Below, in pieces: positions 1-6,101 of a DNA stretch of 8,463 nt (its first letter is position 1; every line of letters begins with the position of its first letter). This DNA comes from Treponema sp. Lineage in GTDB: Bacteria; Spirochaetota; Spirochaetia; Treponematales; UBA12059. Made by a program: the position numbers and the translations under genes. The notes beneath the pieces were generated by a model. It saw nothing but the letters and a program-made list of their open reading frames with translations, did no database searches and had not been told where the DNA came from. The DNA lies in NCBI GenBank assembly GCA_012517645.1, contig JAAYUR010000034.1:1-8463 (forward strand). Direction: 5' to 3'.

Positions 1-786
1 GCCGACTTCGTCTCCATCATGATAAAGGAGGGGATGCTCGAGCCCCTCGATCCGAAGAAGATCCCGAACCTGAAGAACCTGGACCCCGCGGTGACCTCCC
101 GCATGACCTTCGATCCGGGCAACAAGTACTCGGTCCCCTACTTCATGGGAGCCACGGGCATCGTGGTGAACAAGAAGATAGCCGGGGACTTCGACCGGAG
201 CTGGAACATCTACGAGCGCCCGGACCTCAAGAACAAGATGACCCTCCTGGACGATCCCCGGGAGACCATCGGCGCTGCCCTCAAGTACCTGGGCTACTCG
301 GTCAACTCCGTCGACCCCGGCGAGCTGGCCAAGGCGGAGGCCCAGATCAAGAAGTGGCTGGAAAATGTCCTGCGCTTCGATTCCGAGTCCTTCGGCAAGG
401 GCTACGCCACCGGCGAGTACGCGGTGGTCCACGGATGGGCGGAGAACGTCTTCCTGGAGCTGGACGAAGCCCTCAAGGCGGACGCGGAGTTCTTCATCCC
501 CAAGGAAGGCGGAGTCGCCTACATGGACTGCATGGTCATCCTGAAGGGAGCCAAGCACAGGGATCTGGCCCACGCCTTCATCAACTACATCCAGCGGGAC
601 GACATCTACGCCCGGATCGCCAGTTACCTTTCTCTGCCCACCGTCAACGTCCCCGCCCGGGCCAAGGTGACCACCAAGCCCAACTATACCGAGGCGGACC
701 TTTCCCGCTGTGAGCTCAAGCTGGACATCGGCGAATCCATAAGCCTGTATTCCGATCTCTGGAAGCGGATCCGTCTAGGAGACTGA
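1..786 (+). CDS. potD: Spermidine/putrescine ABC transporter substrate-binding protein (PotD-like), C-terminal part
   Basis: The gene runs in from the left edge and is open from base 1, so the true start and signal peptide lie outside the window. About 261 codons remain. The periplasmic protein of this family captures polyamines and delivers them to the PotABC permease. Recognisable PotD features are MIKEGMLEPLD near the start, the hinge-region segment YSVPYFMGATGI (codons about 46-57), the lid-like segment MTLLDDPRETIGAALKYLGY, the GYATGEYAVV strand, and GGVAYMDCMVILKGAKHRDLAHAFINYI in outline. The MD pair at 523-528 corresponds to the family's ligand-contacting Asp; the preceding aromatic is Tyr where E. 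coli PotD has Trp. The strong terminator 64 bp after the stop fits a last gene in a potABCD-type operon. Family assignment is firm; polyamine specificity is inferred. Confidence 0.88.
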   Translation, partial: ADFVSIMIKEGMLEPLDPKKIPNLKNLDPAVTSRMTFDPGNKYSVPYFMGATGIVVNKKIAGDFDRSWNIYERPDLKNKMTLLDDPRETIGAALKYLGYSVNSVDPGELAKAEAQIKKWLENVLRFDSESFGKGYATGEYAVVHGWAENVFLELDEALKADAEFFIPKEGGVAYMDCMVILKGAKHRDLAHAFINYIQRDDIYARIASYLSLPTVNVPARAKVTTKPNYTEADLSRCELKLDIGESISLYSDLWKRIRLGD

Positions 787-850
787 CCCGGCCCGGCCGA
801 GCCTGCGGAGGGGCGGGCTCGGTTCCGACCGAAACGCCACCCCGATATGG

Positions 851-894
851 GCTGTCCAAAAAGCCGACAGAGCTTTTTGGACAGCTTTTTTTTT
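851..894 (+). terminator. Intrinsic terminator after the potD-like gene
   Basis: A perfect 14-bp stem (851-864 with 872-885; arm gctgtccaaaaagc) closes a 7-nt loop and is followed directly by nine T residues (886-894). It lies 64 bp after the stop of the solute-binding protein gene on the same strand. This is a canonical Rho-independent terminator. Confidence 0.93.
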
Positions 895-895
895 C

Positions 896-944
896 TCAAA
901 GAAGCTTTTTCAAAACTCAGGGAGTTTTGAAAAAGCCTCTTTGA
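896..944. repeat. Long inverted repeat (23-bp hairpin) beside the terminator
   Basis: Arms 896-918 and 922-944 pair over 23 positions with one mismatch (position 903 region, A opposite C) around a 3-nt loop (agg). The left arm core is gctttttcaaaactc. It starts one base after the T tract of the preceding terminator and has no T run of its own. It may be a second or back-up terminator structure, or a copy of a dispersed intergenic repeat; the sequence alone does not separate these. Confidence 0.8.
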
Positions 945-1008
945 AACCCGCGATTGGCGCGCGATCGCAAAGCCAATTTCAAGAGTGACCGACTTTTAAA
1001 AATTGGCC

Positions 1009-1024
1009 CAAACGCAAGCGTTTG
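1009..1024. promoter_or_regulatory. Inverted repeat, possible operator
   Basis: Perfect 7-bp arms caaacgc and gcgtttg are separated by only two bases (aa). That spacing is too tight for a hairpin loop but suits a dimeric regulator site. It lies about 90 bp upstream of the GTG start at 1113. No recognised regulator consensus; the role is inferred from symmetry and position only. Confidence 0.25.
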
Positions 1025-1099
1025 ACCCCTTTATCGGCGGATTCCTCAGCGCCGGGACATGTTCCCGGCCTCCGGGCCTGGGTCCGGAGATCCCCGATC

Positions 1100-1106
1100 A
1101 AGGAGG
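1100..1106 (+). promoter_or_regulatory. Strong ribosome binding site that fixes the GTG start at 1113
   Basis: The sequence aaggagg is a near-perfect Shine-Dalgarno match 6 nt before GTG 1113. It decides the start over the upstream in-frame ATG at 1059, which would add 18 Arg/Pro/Ser-rich residues in front of an otherwise normal signal peptide. Confidence 0.85.
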
Positions 1107-1112
1107 CGCACC

Positions 1113-1751
1113 GTGAAAAGAGTATTGGCGATCCTGGCGGCGGCCGCGGCGTTCGCGGCTTCCGCCTTCCCGCAAGGGTCGGATTGGTTTTCGGACCTCG
1201 ATTCGATCGCCCCGGCCCTGGACCGCCCGGAGGACTACCGGGGCGGGGACGTCTTCATCCGGGCCAGCGCCCGGCGCGACCGGCTGACGGTCGTGGAGAT
1301 ACCCATCGACGGACGGGGCAGGGCGGGCCGATACGAGGTGGAGGCCCACAACAGGGTGACGAGCGGAGTGAGCGCGGACCTGATCACGAAGGAAGGCAAG
1401 GTGCCCGGCTACGCCGCGGTCCCCGAAGGATTCCCGGAAGGCACGCACCGGGTGACCACGGTCCAGGCCCGCTCGGACAAGTTCGGGCCCTACTCCATCG
1501 GCACGGACGCGGAGGGGCTGGTGGACGCCTACAAGGTGACCAAGCAGGACGGGAGGATCGTCTCCGCCGAGTACGCGGGCAGGGTCGCGGATTACGGGTA
1601 CAGCATCCATTCGAACCGGGAAAAATCCTTCGAGACGTCGCGATCCTGGGGCTGTATCATAGTCCGCGAGGCGGATTGCGGCAGGATCGCCCGCACGATC
1701 CGCGCGGACCGTGCCGCGGGCGGCGACCAGTACGTGGTGGCGGGCCGATGA
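1113..1751 (+). CDS. Exported L,D-transpeptidase-like (YkuD-fold) protein
   Basis: 212 aa from a GTG start chosen for its strong ribosome binding site. Residues 1-22 (KRVLAILAAAAAFAASAFP) form a classic signal peptide, so the mature protein is periplasmic. The C-terminal half carries a YkuD-like catalytic signature: IHSN with His166, then SWGCI with Ser178 and Cys181, in the expected H...S-x-G-C order; His166 and Cys181 would be the catalytic pair. The spacing and the preceding PEGTHRV-type strand resemble L,D-transpeptidases and the related DUF5675-like proteins. The expected role is peptidoglycan cross-linking, lipoprotein attachment to the wall, or murein trimming. It stands alone: the next gene on the same strand is 189 bp downstream. 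The family call is made from motifs and fold pattern only. The segment between the signal peptide and residue about 80 is not recognised. Confidence 0.62.
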   Translation: MKRVLAILAAAAAFAASAFPQGSDWFSDLDSIAPALDRPEDYRGGDVFIRASARRDRLTVVEIPIDGRGRAGRYEVEAHNRVTSGVSADLITKEGKVPGYAAVPEGFPEGTHRVTTVQARSDKFGPYSIGTDAEGLVDAYKVTKQDGRIVSAEYAGRVADYGYSIHSNREKSFETSRSWGCIIVREADCGRIARTIRADRAAGGDQYVVAGR

Positions 1752-1940
1752 GCGAACGGCGCCCGCCGAACTAGAAACACGCGCCGAGCGCGCGGAGATC
1801 CCGGAGCACGGGCGAGGCACGGCTCCTTCGAATACCGCGTTGCGGAGGGAGCCCTCAAATCCGCCCTTTTTCTCCCGTTCCGCGCGCTCCCGTTTCCCGA
1901 GCATCGAGTCGTTCGAACAAAGTACGAAAGGAGGAACATC
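1752..1940. other. Intergenic region before the envelope cassette, with a nested stem
   Basis: The 189-bp gap contains an inverted repeat ggctcc (1821-1826) with ggagcc (1848-1853), enclosing a second stem ccgc/gcgg (1835-1838 and 1842-1845). A run of five T follows about 12 bp later (within ctttttct). This is a weak terminator-like arrangement at best. I found no convincing promoter hexamers. An 8-codon frame overlapping the previous stop (ATGA at 1748) is too short to support. Confidence 0.35.
1927..1934 (+). promoter_or_regulatory. Ribosome binding site of the lipoprotein gene
   Basis: The sequence aaaggagg is a full Shine-Dalgarno match 6 nt before ATG 1941. It supports this start and suggests that the first gene of the cassette is translated strongly. 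Confidence 0.85.
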
Positions 1941-2852
1941 ATGCAAAGCAAGGGAATCCACGGAACCGGGTTCCGTGTCGGCCTGATCGTCCTTCTGGCC
2001 GCCGGTCTGGCGGCCTGCGGGCGGGGGGCGCCCGAGCCCGGCGGGGCTCTCGCGGAGGCCCGGCCCCCCTCCGGAAAGGCGCCCGAGGGGGCGCAAGCCG
2101 CGTCCGATCCGGCCTCGGCGCAAGCGGGCGCGATCCCAAGCCCCGCCGCGAAGCCGGAGGCGGCGGTGTTCGAATACCGGTACACCTCGGTCCGGATCCA
2201 GGATCCCGAGGCCGTGCGGTATCGGGCGGAGTTCCGTTTCCACCCGGACGGCACCATTCGCCGGGCGGAGCTTCGGGAGGTCCGGGCAGGCGCGGAGACT
2301 CCCCTGGCCCGGGTGGAATCGGAGCCCCTCCAGGGGGGATACAAGGTAGTCTTCCGGTCCTTCGGGAAGACCCCGAGGGGGTACGACTATGTCCTGGGGT
2401 GGTCCGAAACGGGGCTTACGGTCACCGCGGGCGGGGAGGCGACGGGCTTCCGCTTCGATCCCGCCGGCCGAGTCTTCACGATTCCCTGGGACAAGGGCGC
2501 GGAGACCTACTCCCCCGGATCGGACGGGAGCGTCCAGGGGGAGCTGGTGCTCGCGGGCAAGCGGGAGTGGTTCGGCCGCTATGTAAAAAGGGACGGGACT
2601 CTGAAATTCGAGGAAATCTACCCGGACGGCAGCGTGGATCGGGAAATGACCCTCAAGCCCTCCGGCCCGGACTCGGGATCCGTGTCCTGTTCCGGCGCCG
2701 CGGATTCCTTCTATGAAGGAACGCTGACGGGGGTATCCCTCTTCCCCCGGGGAGGGAGGTATCCGGCCTCGGCCTATAATCTGATCCTGATCACCGACCT
2801 GTGGATGACCGAGGAAAGGTACCCCTTCTTCGCCCTCTCCCTGCTGGAGTGA
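1941..2852 (+). CDS. Predicted lipoprotein with DG-turn beta repeats, unknown function
   Basis: 303 aa. The N terminus has Lys/Arg, a hydrophobic stretch (VGLIVLLAAGLA) and a lipobox LAAC, with the lipidated Cys at residue 26. Residues 27-75 are a low-complexity Ala/Pro/Gly linker, as often found between a lipid anchor and a folded domain. The rest is beta-rich with recurring hairpin turns: HPDGT, DPAGR, GSDGS, KRDGT and YPDGS. This spacing recalls MORN_2 or YD-like beta repeats, but I do not assign a family. The last 30 residues (SAYNLILITDLWM...) are hydrophobic and aromatic. It is the first gene of the tight cluster that ends at 4720, and the next gene starts 4 bp after its stop. It is probably tethered to the inner or outer membrane on the periplasmic side, or exposed at the surface. 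Lipoprotein status is well supported; function is unknown. Confidence 0.85.
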   Translation: MQSKGIHGTGFRVGLIVLLAAGLAACGRGAPEPGGALAEARPPSGKAPEGAQAASDPASAQAGAIPSPAAKPEAAVFEYRYTSVRIQDPEAVRYRAEFRFHPDGTIRRAELREVRAGAETPLARVESEPLQGGYKVVFRSFGKTPRGYDYVLGWSETGLTVTAGGEATGFRFDPAGRVFTIPWDKGAETYSPGSDGSVQGELVLAGKREWFGRYVKRDGTLKFEEIYPDGSVDREMTLKPSGPDSGSVSCSGAADSFYEGTLTGVSLFPRGGRYPASAYNLILITDLWMTEERYPFFALSLLE

Positions 2853-2856
2853 GGCC

Positions 2857-3435
2857 GTGGAAGCCCTGCTCCTGGCCTGGATGATCCGGGCCGCCGCAGG
2901 CCGGGAGACCCTGCGCTTCGAGGCGGTCCACGAGCAGGAGGGGGATCGTTCCTGCGGGCTGGCGGCTGCCGCATCCTTGGCGGACCTGTACTGGGGACTC
3001 CCGTGCCGGGAGGCGGACCTTAGGGCCGCCCTGGCCCCGGGGGAAGGCCGGGAGGAGCGGGCGACGGACCTTGGGGAACTCGCCGCTCTGCTCGCCCGGC
3101 TGGGGTTCGAGGTACGGGCCGTGCGCCTGGATCCGGATTCGGCAGCGGAGGCTCTGCGCAGGGGATATTCGCCCCTTCTCGTGCACCTCCGGGACGACGG
3201 GGGGCACTTCGCGCTTCTTCTGTCCATGGATCGAGGGACCGCCGTGCTTGCGGATCCTGCCCGGGGGCTCTTCACCCTGGCTGAAAGGGAGTTCCGCTCT
3301 TCCTTCACGGGGGGTGCCCTGGCCGCGGTGCTCCCGGGGGGCCGGCTCGACCGGGAGCGCCTGGAACTCCGGTCGGCGGGAGCGCAAGGGATTCGGAGCT
3401 TTTTGTCCGCTCTGGCGGCGGAGGCTGTCCGGTGA
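2857..3435 (+). CDS. Stand-alone C39-type cysteine peptidase-like protein
   Basis: 192 aa from GTG 2857, with GGAG 7 nt upstream inside the previous gene's end; an in-frame ATG at 2881 is an alternative. The layout matches the peptidase C39 (papain-like, bacteriocin-processing) domain: oxyanion Gln27 exactly six residues before catalytic Cys33 (QEGDRSCGLAA), His117 in GGHFALLL, and Asp133-Pro in VLADPARG. Known C39 domains cut after double-glycine leaders and usually sit at the N terminus of an ABC exporter. Here there is no transporter domain and the protein ends soon after the peptidase fold. The N terminus (MEALLLAWMIRAAAG) is only a short, weak hydrophobic segment, so the location, cytoplasmic or periplasmic, is uncertain. 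The stop overlaps the next start (GTGA, 3432-3435), so translation is probably coupled. Catalytic residues appear complete; the substrate is unknown. Confidence 0.75.
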   Translation: MEALLLAWMIRAAAGRETLRFEAVHEQEGDRSCGLAAAASLADLYWGLPCREADLRAALAPGEGREERATDLGELAALLARLGFEVRAVRLDPDSAAEALRRGYSPLLVHLRDDGGHFALLLSMDRGTAVLADPARGLFTLAEREFRSSFTGGALAAVLPGGRLDRERLELRSAGAQGIRSFLSALAAEAVR

Positions 3436-4328
3436 GCCGGATTCCTTCGGCCTCCGCAGCGCCGCGACGCGGCCTCGTCCGTTCCGTCCCGTCGGCGATT
3501 TTGGCGGCGTTCCTTGCGACCCTGGCCGCTCTTCCTCCCCCCGCGGCCTGCTCGGAAGCCCCCCGAGCCCGGACCGCCGGGGAGGAGCCCCCCGCCCTGT
3601 CTTTCCGGGCGGAGCTGCGACCGACGACCCGGGATCTCCCGGCCGGCCGGGCCCTGGACGCGGAGTGGGAATTCGGCCTCGATCTCCGGCCTCCCGGGAT
3701 CCTCCGATTCTCGATGCGCCTGCCCCTGTCCGTGCGGATCGGCCTGGAGGGCCCCTGGTCGGGCCGCTCGGACGCGGCCTGGGGGGACCCGTCCGTGGAG
3801 GCGGGGGCCTTCTTCCGGAGGGGCGCGGGCTTTGGATTCCTGGGTGCCGGGTACGCCGCGCCCCTGGGCCGGTGGACACGGGATCCGACGCGTCACCTCC
3901 GCCCCGCCCCGGGATCCGGAGCCCACCGCTTGAGCGCAAGCGTAGGTCTGGGCCGGATCCGGGATCCCGCGGCCCTGGCCGCGGCCTTCTCCTGGGCTGT
4001 CTCGATTCCCCGGATGGGTGTACCCGAACCTGTATGGCGCCCCGCGGACTTGGCGCTCTCCCTGTCGATGGTCGAGGTCCTGAACGACCGGGCGGGACTC
4101 CTTCTCGGGCTTTCCCCCCGGCTTCGGGCTCCCGCCCTGGGCCCCGGGGCGGATCCGCGCGCCGGGTTCGACTGGGATCTGGAGGCCCGGATCGAGGTCC
4201 ACCTGCGGGCGGGCAGCGCATTTTTCCGGACCGGGGCGTCCCGATCCCTGACCGATCCGAGCGCCGCCTTCGTCCCGACCGCCGGCGTGGAGTACGAGGT
4301 GCGGATACCAACGGGGGCCGGGACGTGA
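3432..4328 (+). CDS. Predicted outer-membrane beta-barrel protein (MetA-pathway/transporter-like)
   Basis: 298 aa from a GTG that overlaps the previous stop by 4 bp. Residues about 15-42 form an export signal: Arg-rich n-region, hydrophobic AILAAFLATLAAL, and a cleavage region near PAACSEA. That Cys has Pro at -3, so it is a poor lipobox. The mature part alternates short amphipathic strands and Gly/Asp/Pro turns, for example WGDPSVEAGAFF, GFGFLGAGYAAPLG, GAHRLSASVGLG and LSLSMVEVLNDRAGLLLGLSP. This resembles the outer-membrane barrel group typified by the phenol meta-pathway MetA-like porins. The last strand (GVEYEVRI) is followed by a short tail instead of the usual terminal Phe. The next gene again overlaps (GTGA 4325-4328). 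The barrel call rests on strand pattern, export signal and context; no individual transport substrate can be inferred. Confidence 0.6.
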   Translation: MSRIPSASAAPRRGLVRSVPSAILAAFLATLAALPPPAACSEAPRARTAGEEPPALSFRAELRPTTRDLPAGRALDAEWEFGLDLRPPGILRFSMRLPLSVRIGLEGPWSGRSDAAWGDPSVEAGAFFRRGAGFGFLGAGYAAPLGRWTRDPTRHLRPAPGSGAHRLSASVGLGRIRDPAALAAAFSWAVSIPRMGVPEPVWRPADLALSLSMVEVLNDRAGLLLGLSPRLRAPALGPGADPRAGFDWDLEARIEVHLRAGSAFFRTGASRSLTDPSAAFVPTAGVEYEVRIPTGAGT

Positions 4329-4720
4329 CGCGGGCGGGCGGACTTCGAGTGTCGGGCCTGCGGGCGGCGGTCCTCCTGGCCTCTTCGGTCCCGGTGCTGA
4401 TCCTCGCGGCCTGCGCGCAGGACTGGATTCCCTCCGGAAGCGCACGGGTTCTCGGCTGGCACGACGAGGAGATCGGCGGCCTACGTTCCTGCGTGGCCTA
4501 CCTGGAGGTGGCCAACACAGGTTCCGTCCGCATCGAGCGGAGTTCCCTCTCCCTTCGGGTCTTCACGGCGTCCCGGTCCTACTTCCGCACCCTGGTCCTA
4601 GAGACAGCCCTGCCTCCAGGGGGGCTCGTGTACGCGGAGCTATCGGTGGCCTACGCGGATCCCGGGGAAAGCGCCGAGGCGGACGGCGGTGTGGAGTTGG
4701 TGAGCGTCTATTTCGAATGA
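4325..4720 (+). CDS. Small predicted lipoprotein with one beta-sandwich domain
   Basis: 131 aa from GTG 4325, which overlaps the previous stop by 4 bp; a second in-frame GTG at 4349 would give a shorter, equally plausible signal peptide. The hydrophobic segment AAVLLASSVPVLI leads to a lipobox LAAC, with the lipidated Cys at residue 30. The mature domain (about 100 aa) has the look of an FxLYD/LEA14-like Ig sandwich: CVAYLEVANTGS, then a strand with SLSLRVFT, then LPPGGLVYAELSVAY and a final VELVSVYF strand. Such domains act as extracytoplasmic binding or scaffolding modules, but no specific function is known. It closes the four-gene cluster. The last codons form one arm of a long hairpin (4708-4744). 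Lipoprotein status is firm; the domain call is tentative. Confidence 0.75.
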   Translation: MTRAGGLRVSGLRAAVLLASSVPVLILAACAQDWIPSGSARVLGWHDEEIGGLRSCVAYLEVANTGSVRIERSSLSLRVFTASRSYFRTLVLETALPPGGLVYAELSVAYADPGESAEADGGVELVSVYFE

Positions 4721-4744
4721 ACCGGGACGGTTCCTTCGAAATAG
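4708..4744 (+). terminator. Hairpin spanning the stop codon at the end of the four-gene cluster
   Basis: Arms ctatttcgaa (4708-4717) and ttcgaaatag (4735-4744) pair perfectly over 10 bp. After one mismatch the stem continues for 5 bp (gaacc/ggttc) around the loop gggac. The left arm contains the last codons and the TGA of the lipoprotein gene. There is no T tract on either strand, so it is not a canonical intrinsic terminator. It may instead protect the 3' end of the mRNA or aid factor-dependent termination before the promoter at 4782. Confidence 0.5.
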
Positions 4745-4781
4745 AGCCGAGGAACGGGCCGCCCGGGCGTGCCCGGCCGGC

Positions 4782-4810
4782 TTGACGGCCTCGGCCGGCG
4801 GACCTAGGAT
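4782..4810 (+). promoter_or_regulatory. Sigma-70-type promoter of the M29 aminopeptidase gene
   Basis: A -35 hexamer TTGACG (4782-4787) and a -10 hexamer TAGGAT (4805-4810) are separated by exactly 17 bp. The predicted transcript start near 4817 gives a leader of about 21 nt before ATG 4838. Near-identical 10-bp direct repeats (cccggccggc at 4772-4781 and ctcggccggc at 4790-4799) flank the -35 box. They could bind a regulator or simply reflect the high GC content. Confidence 0.65.
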
Positions 4811-4837
4811 GGGCTATCCTTCCCGCCGGGAGCATCC

Positions 4838-6082
4838 ATGGACTCCTCCCTCCTCCGCGCCTACGCCAACGTCCTCCTGACCGCCGTGAGCCTTCAGAGG
4901 GGCCAGTGCCTGCTGATCCGGGCCCAGCCGGTCCACCTGCCCTTCGCCGGAATCCTTGCGGAGGAAGCCTACAAGCGAGGTTGCCGTTATGTGCGGTTCG
5001 ACAACAACGAGGCGGACAATCCCGCCCTCTACAAGGCCCGGATCGAGCACAGCGAGGCGGAGTACCTGGATTACGCCCCCCGGTCCCGGTACGAGCCCTA
5101 CGGGATCATGATCGACGAAGACTGGGCCGTCCTGTCCATCCACGCCCCCGAGGATCCCGACTTCCTCTCGGGCCTGGATCCCGAGCGGAACGCCCGCTGC
5201 GTCCGGGCCACCGCCGAGGCCATGAAGCCCTACCGCCGCCGCATCGTCCTGGACAACGAGGTGGCCTGGCTGGTGGCGTTTCTACCGACGGAGAAGATGG
5301 CCGCCCGGATCCTGGGCGTTCCGGCGGGACCCGAGGCGGTCGAGGAGCTCTGGAAGGTCCTGATACCGATCCTCCGGCTGGATCGGCCGGATCCCTCGAA
5401 GGCGTGGGAAGAACACTGCCGGAACCTGGAGACCCGGGCGGAACGGCTCAACTCCCTTTCCCTGGACTCCGTGCGGTTCCGGGGGCCGGGTACGGATCTC
5501 ATGGTCGGCCTGCTTCCGCAATCCGTCTGGAGGGGAGGGCCGGAGAGGACCGCGAAGGGCCGCCTCTTCTTCCCGAACATCCCCACCGAGGAGGTCTTCA
5601 CGTCCCCGGACTTCCGGCGGGCCGAAGGCCGGGCCGCCTTCACCCGGCCCGTGCTGGTGCCCTCGATCGGGAAGGTCGTGGAGGACGGCTGGGTGGAGTT
5701 CCGGGCCGGACGGGCGGTCGATTGGAACGCCCGGTCCGGGAAGGACGTCCTGGACACCCTGATGTCCATGGATCCCGGGGCCAAATCCCTGGGGGAGGTC
5801 GCCCTGGTGGACGGATCCTCCCCCGTCTTCACCTCCGGCAGGGTCTTCCACAACATCCTGTTCGACGAGAACGCGGCGTCCCACGTCGCCCTGGGATCGG
5901 GCTACCCGGCCTGCGTACAGGGCGCCGAGGGGCTGTCCGACGGGGAGCTCGCGGAGCTGGGCGTCAACGTTTCCATGGTCCACACGGACTTCATGATCGG
6001 AAGCCCCGACATGGACGTAACGGGGACGACCCGGGACGGACGGGAGGTCCGGGTCATGACGCGGGGGCGGTTCGAAATCTAG
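4838..6082 (+). CDS. M29-family metallo-aminopeptidase (AmpS/PepS/AmpT type)
   Basis: 414 aa, full length for the family (about 400-415 aa). It starts at ATG 4838 with gggag 5 nt upstream. These cytosolic enzymes use two divalent metals (Co, Zn or Mn) to release N-terminal residues from peptides. The expected metal ligands are all visible: Glu251 or Glu252 in NIPTEEVFTSPD, Glu320 in LGEVALVD, His349 in AASHVALGSGYP, and His382 and Asp384 in VHTDFMIGSPDMDVTG; Tyr356 matches the conserved active-site Tyr. Most of these lie four residues later than in Thermus AmpT. It has no signal peptide and its own promoter (4782-4810), so it looks monocistronic. The stop lies only about 20 bp before the convergent ABC-ATPase remnant. 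It appears intact and functional. Confidence 0.93.
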   Translation: MDSSLLRAYANVLLTAVSLQRGQCLLIRAQPVHLPFAGILAEEAYKRGCRYVRFDNNEADNPALYKARIEHSEAEYLDYAPRSRYEPYGIMIDEDWAVLSIHAPEDPDFLSGLDPERNARCVRATAEAMKPYRRRIVLDNEVAWLVAFLPTEKMAARILGVPAGPEAVEELWKVLIPILRLDRPDPSKAWEEHCRNLETRAERLNSLSLDSVRFRGPGTDLMVGLLPQSVWRGGPERTAKGRLFFPNIPTEEVFTSPDFRRAEGRAAFTRPVLVPSIGKVVEDGWVEFRAGRAVDWNARSGKDVLDTLMSMDPGAKSLGEVALVDGSSPVFTSGRVFHNILFDENAASHVALGSGYPACVQGAEGLSDGELAELGVNVSMVHTDFMIGSPDMDVTGTTRDGREVRVMTRGRFEI

Positions 6083-6101
6083 GCCGGGTCCTCCCCTCCC
6101 A

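Larger units (their letters stand above)
787..1112. other. Intergenic region between potD-like gene and L,D-transpeptidase-like gene
   Basis: About 326 bp without a credible gene, and clearly more AT-rich than its surroundings from about 850 to 1025. It holds the terminator at 851-894, the 23-bp hairpin at 896-944, a small stem (attggc 953-958 with gccaat 972-977) whose loop carries the palindrome gcgatcgc (961-968), and an inverted repeat caaacgc/gcgtttg (1009-1015 and 1018-1024). The promoter of the next gene should lie here, but I see no convincing -35/-10 pair. The 1009-1024 repeat is a possible operator. Confidence 0.6.

Noticed and set aside
1022..1045. Possible -35 box TTGACC before the L,D-transpeptidase gene
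   Set aside because: No acceptable -10 hexamer at 16-18 bp spacing; the match is only one half of a promoter.
1748..1774. Tiny frame ATGA-overlapping the L,D-transpeptidase stop (8 codons)
   Set aside because: Too short, no ribosome binding site of its own, and no recognisable content.
3071..4324. In-frame upstream extension of the small lipoprotein gene to 3071
   Set aside because: The upstream part reads as Arg/Pro/Ser-rich shadow across the peptidase and barrel genes. The GTGA overlap at 4325 and the signal peptide with lipobox fix the real start there or at 4349.
1098..4445. A minus-strand open frame of about 1115 codons
   Set aside because: It lies antisense to five plus-strand genes with motifs, signal peptides and ribosome binding sites. 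Its translation is Arg/Pro/Gly-rich with no domain, a usual GC-rich shadow.
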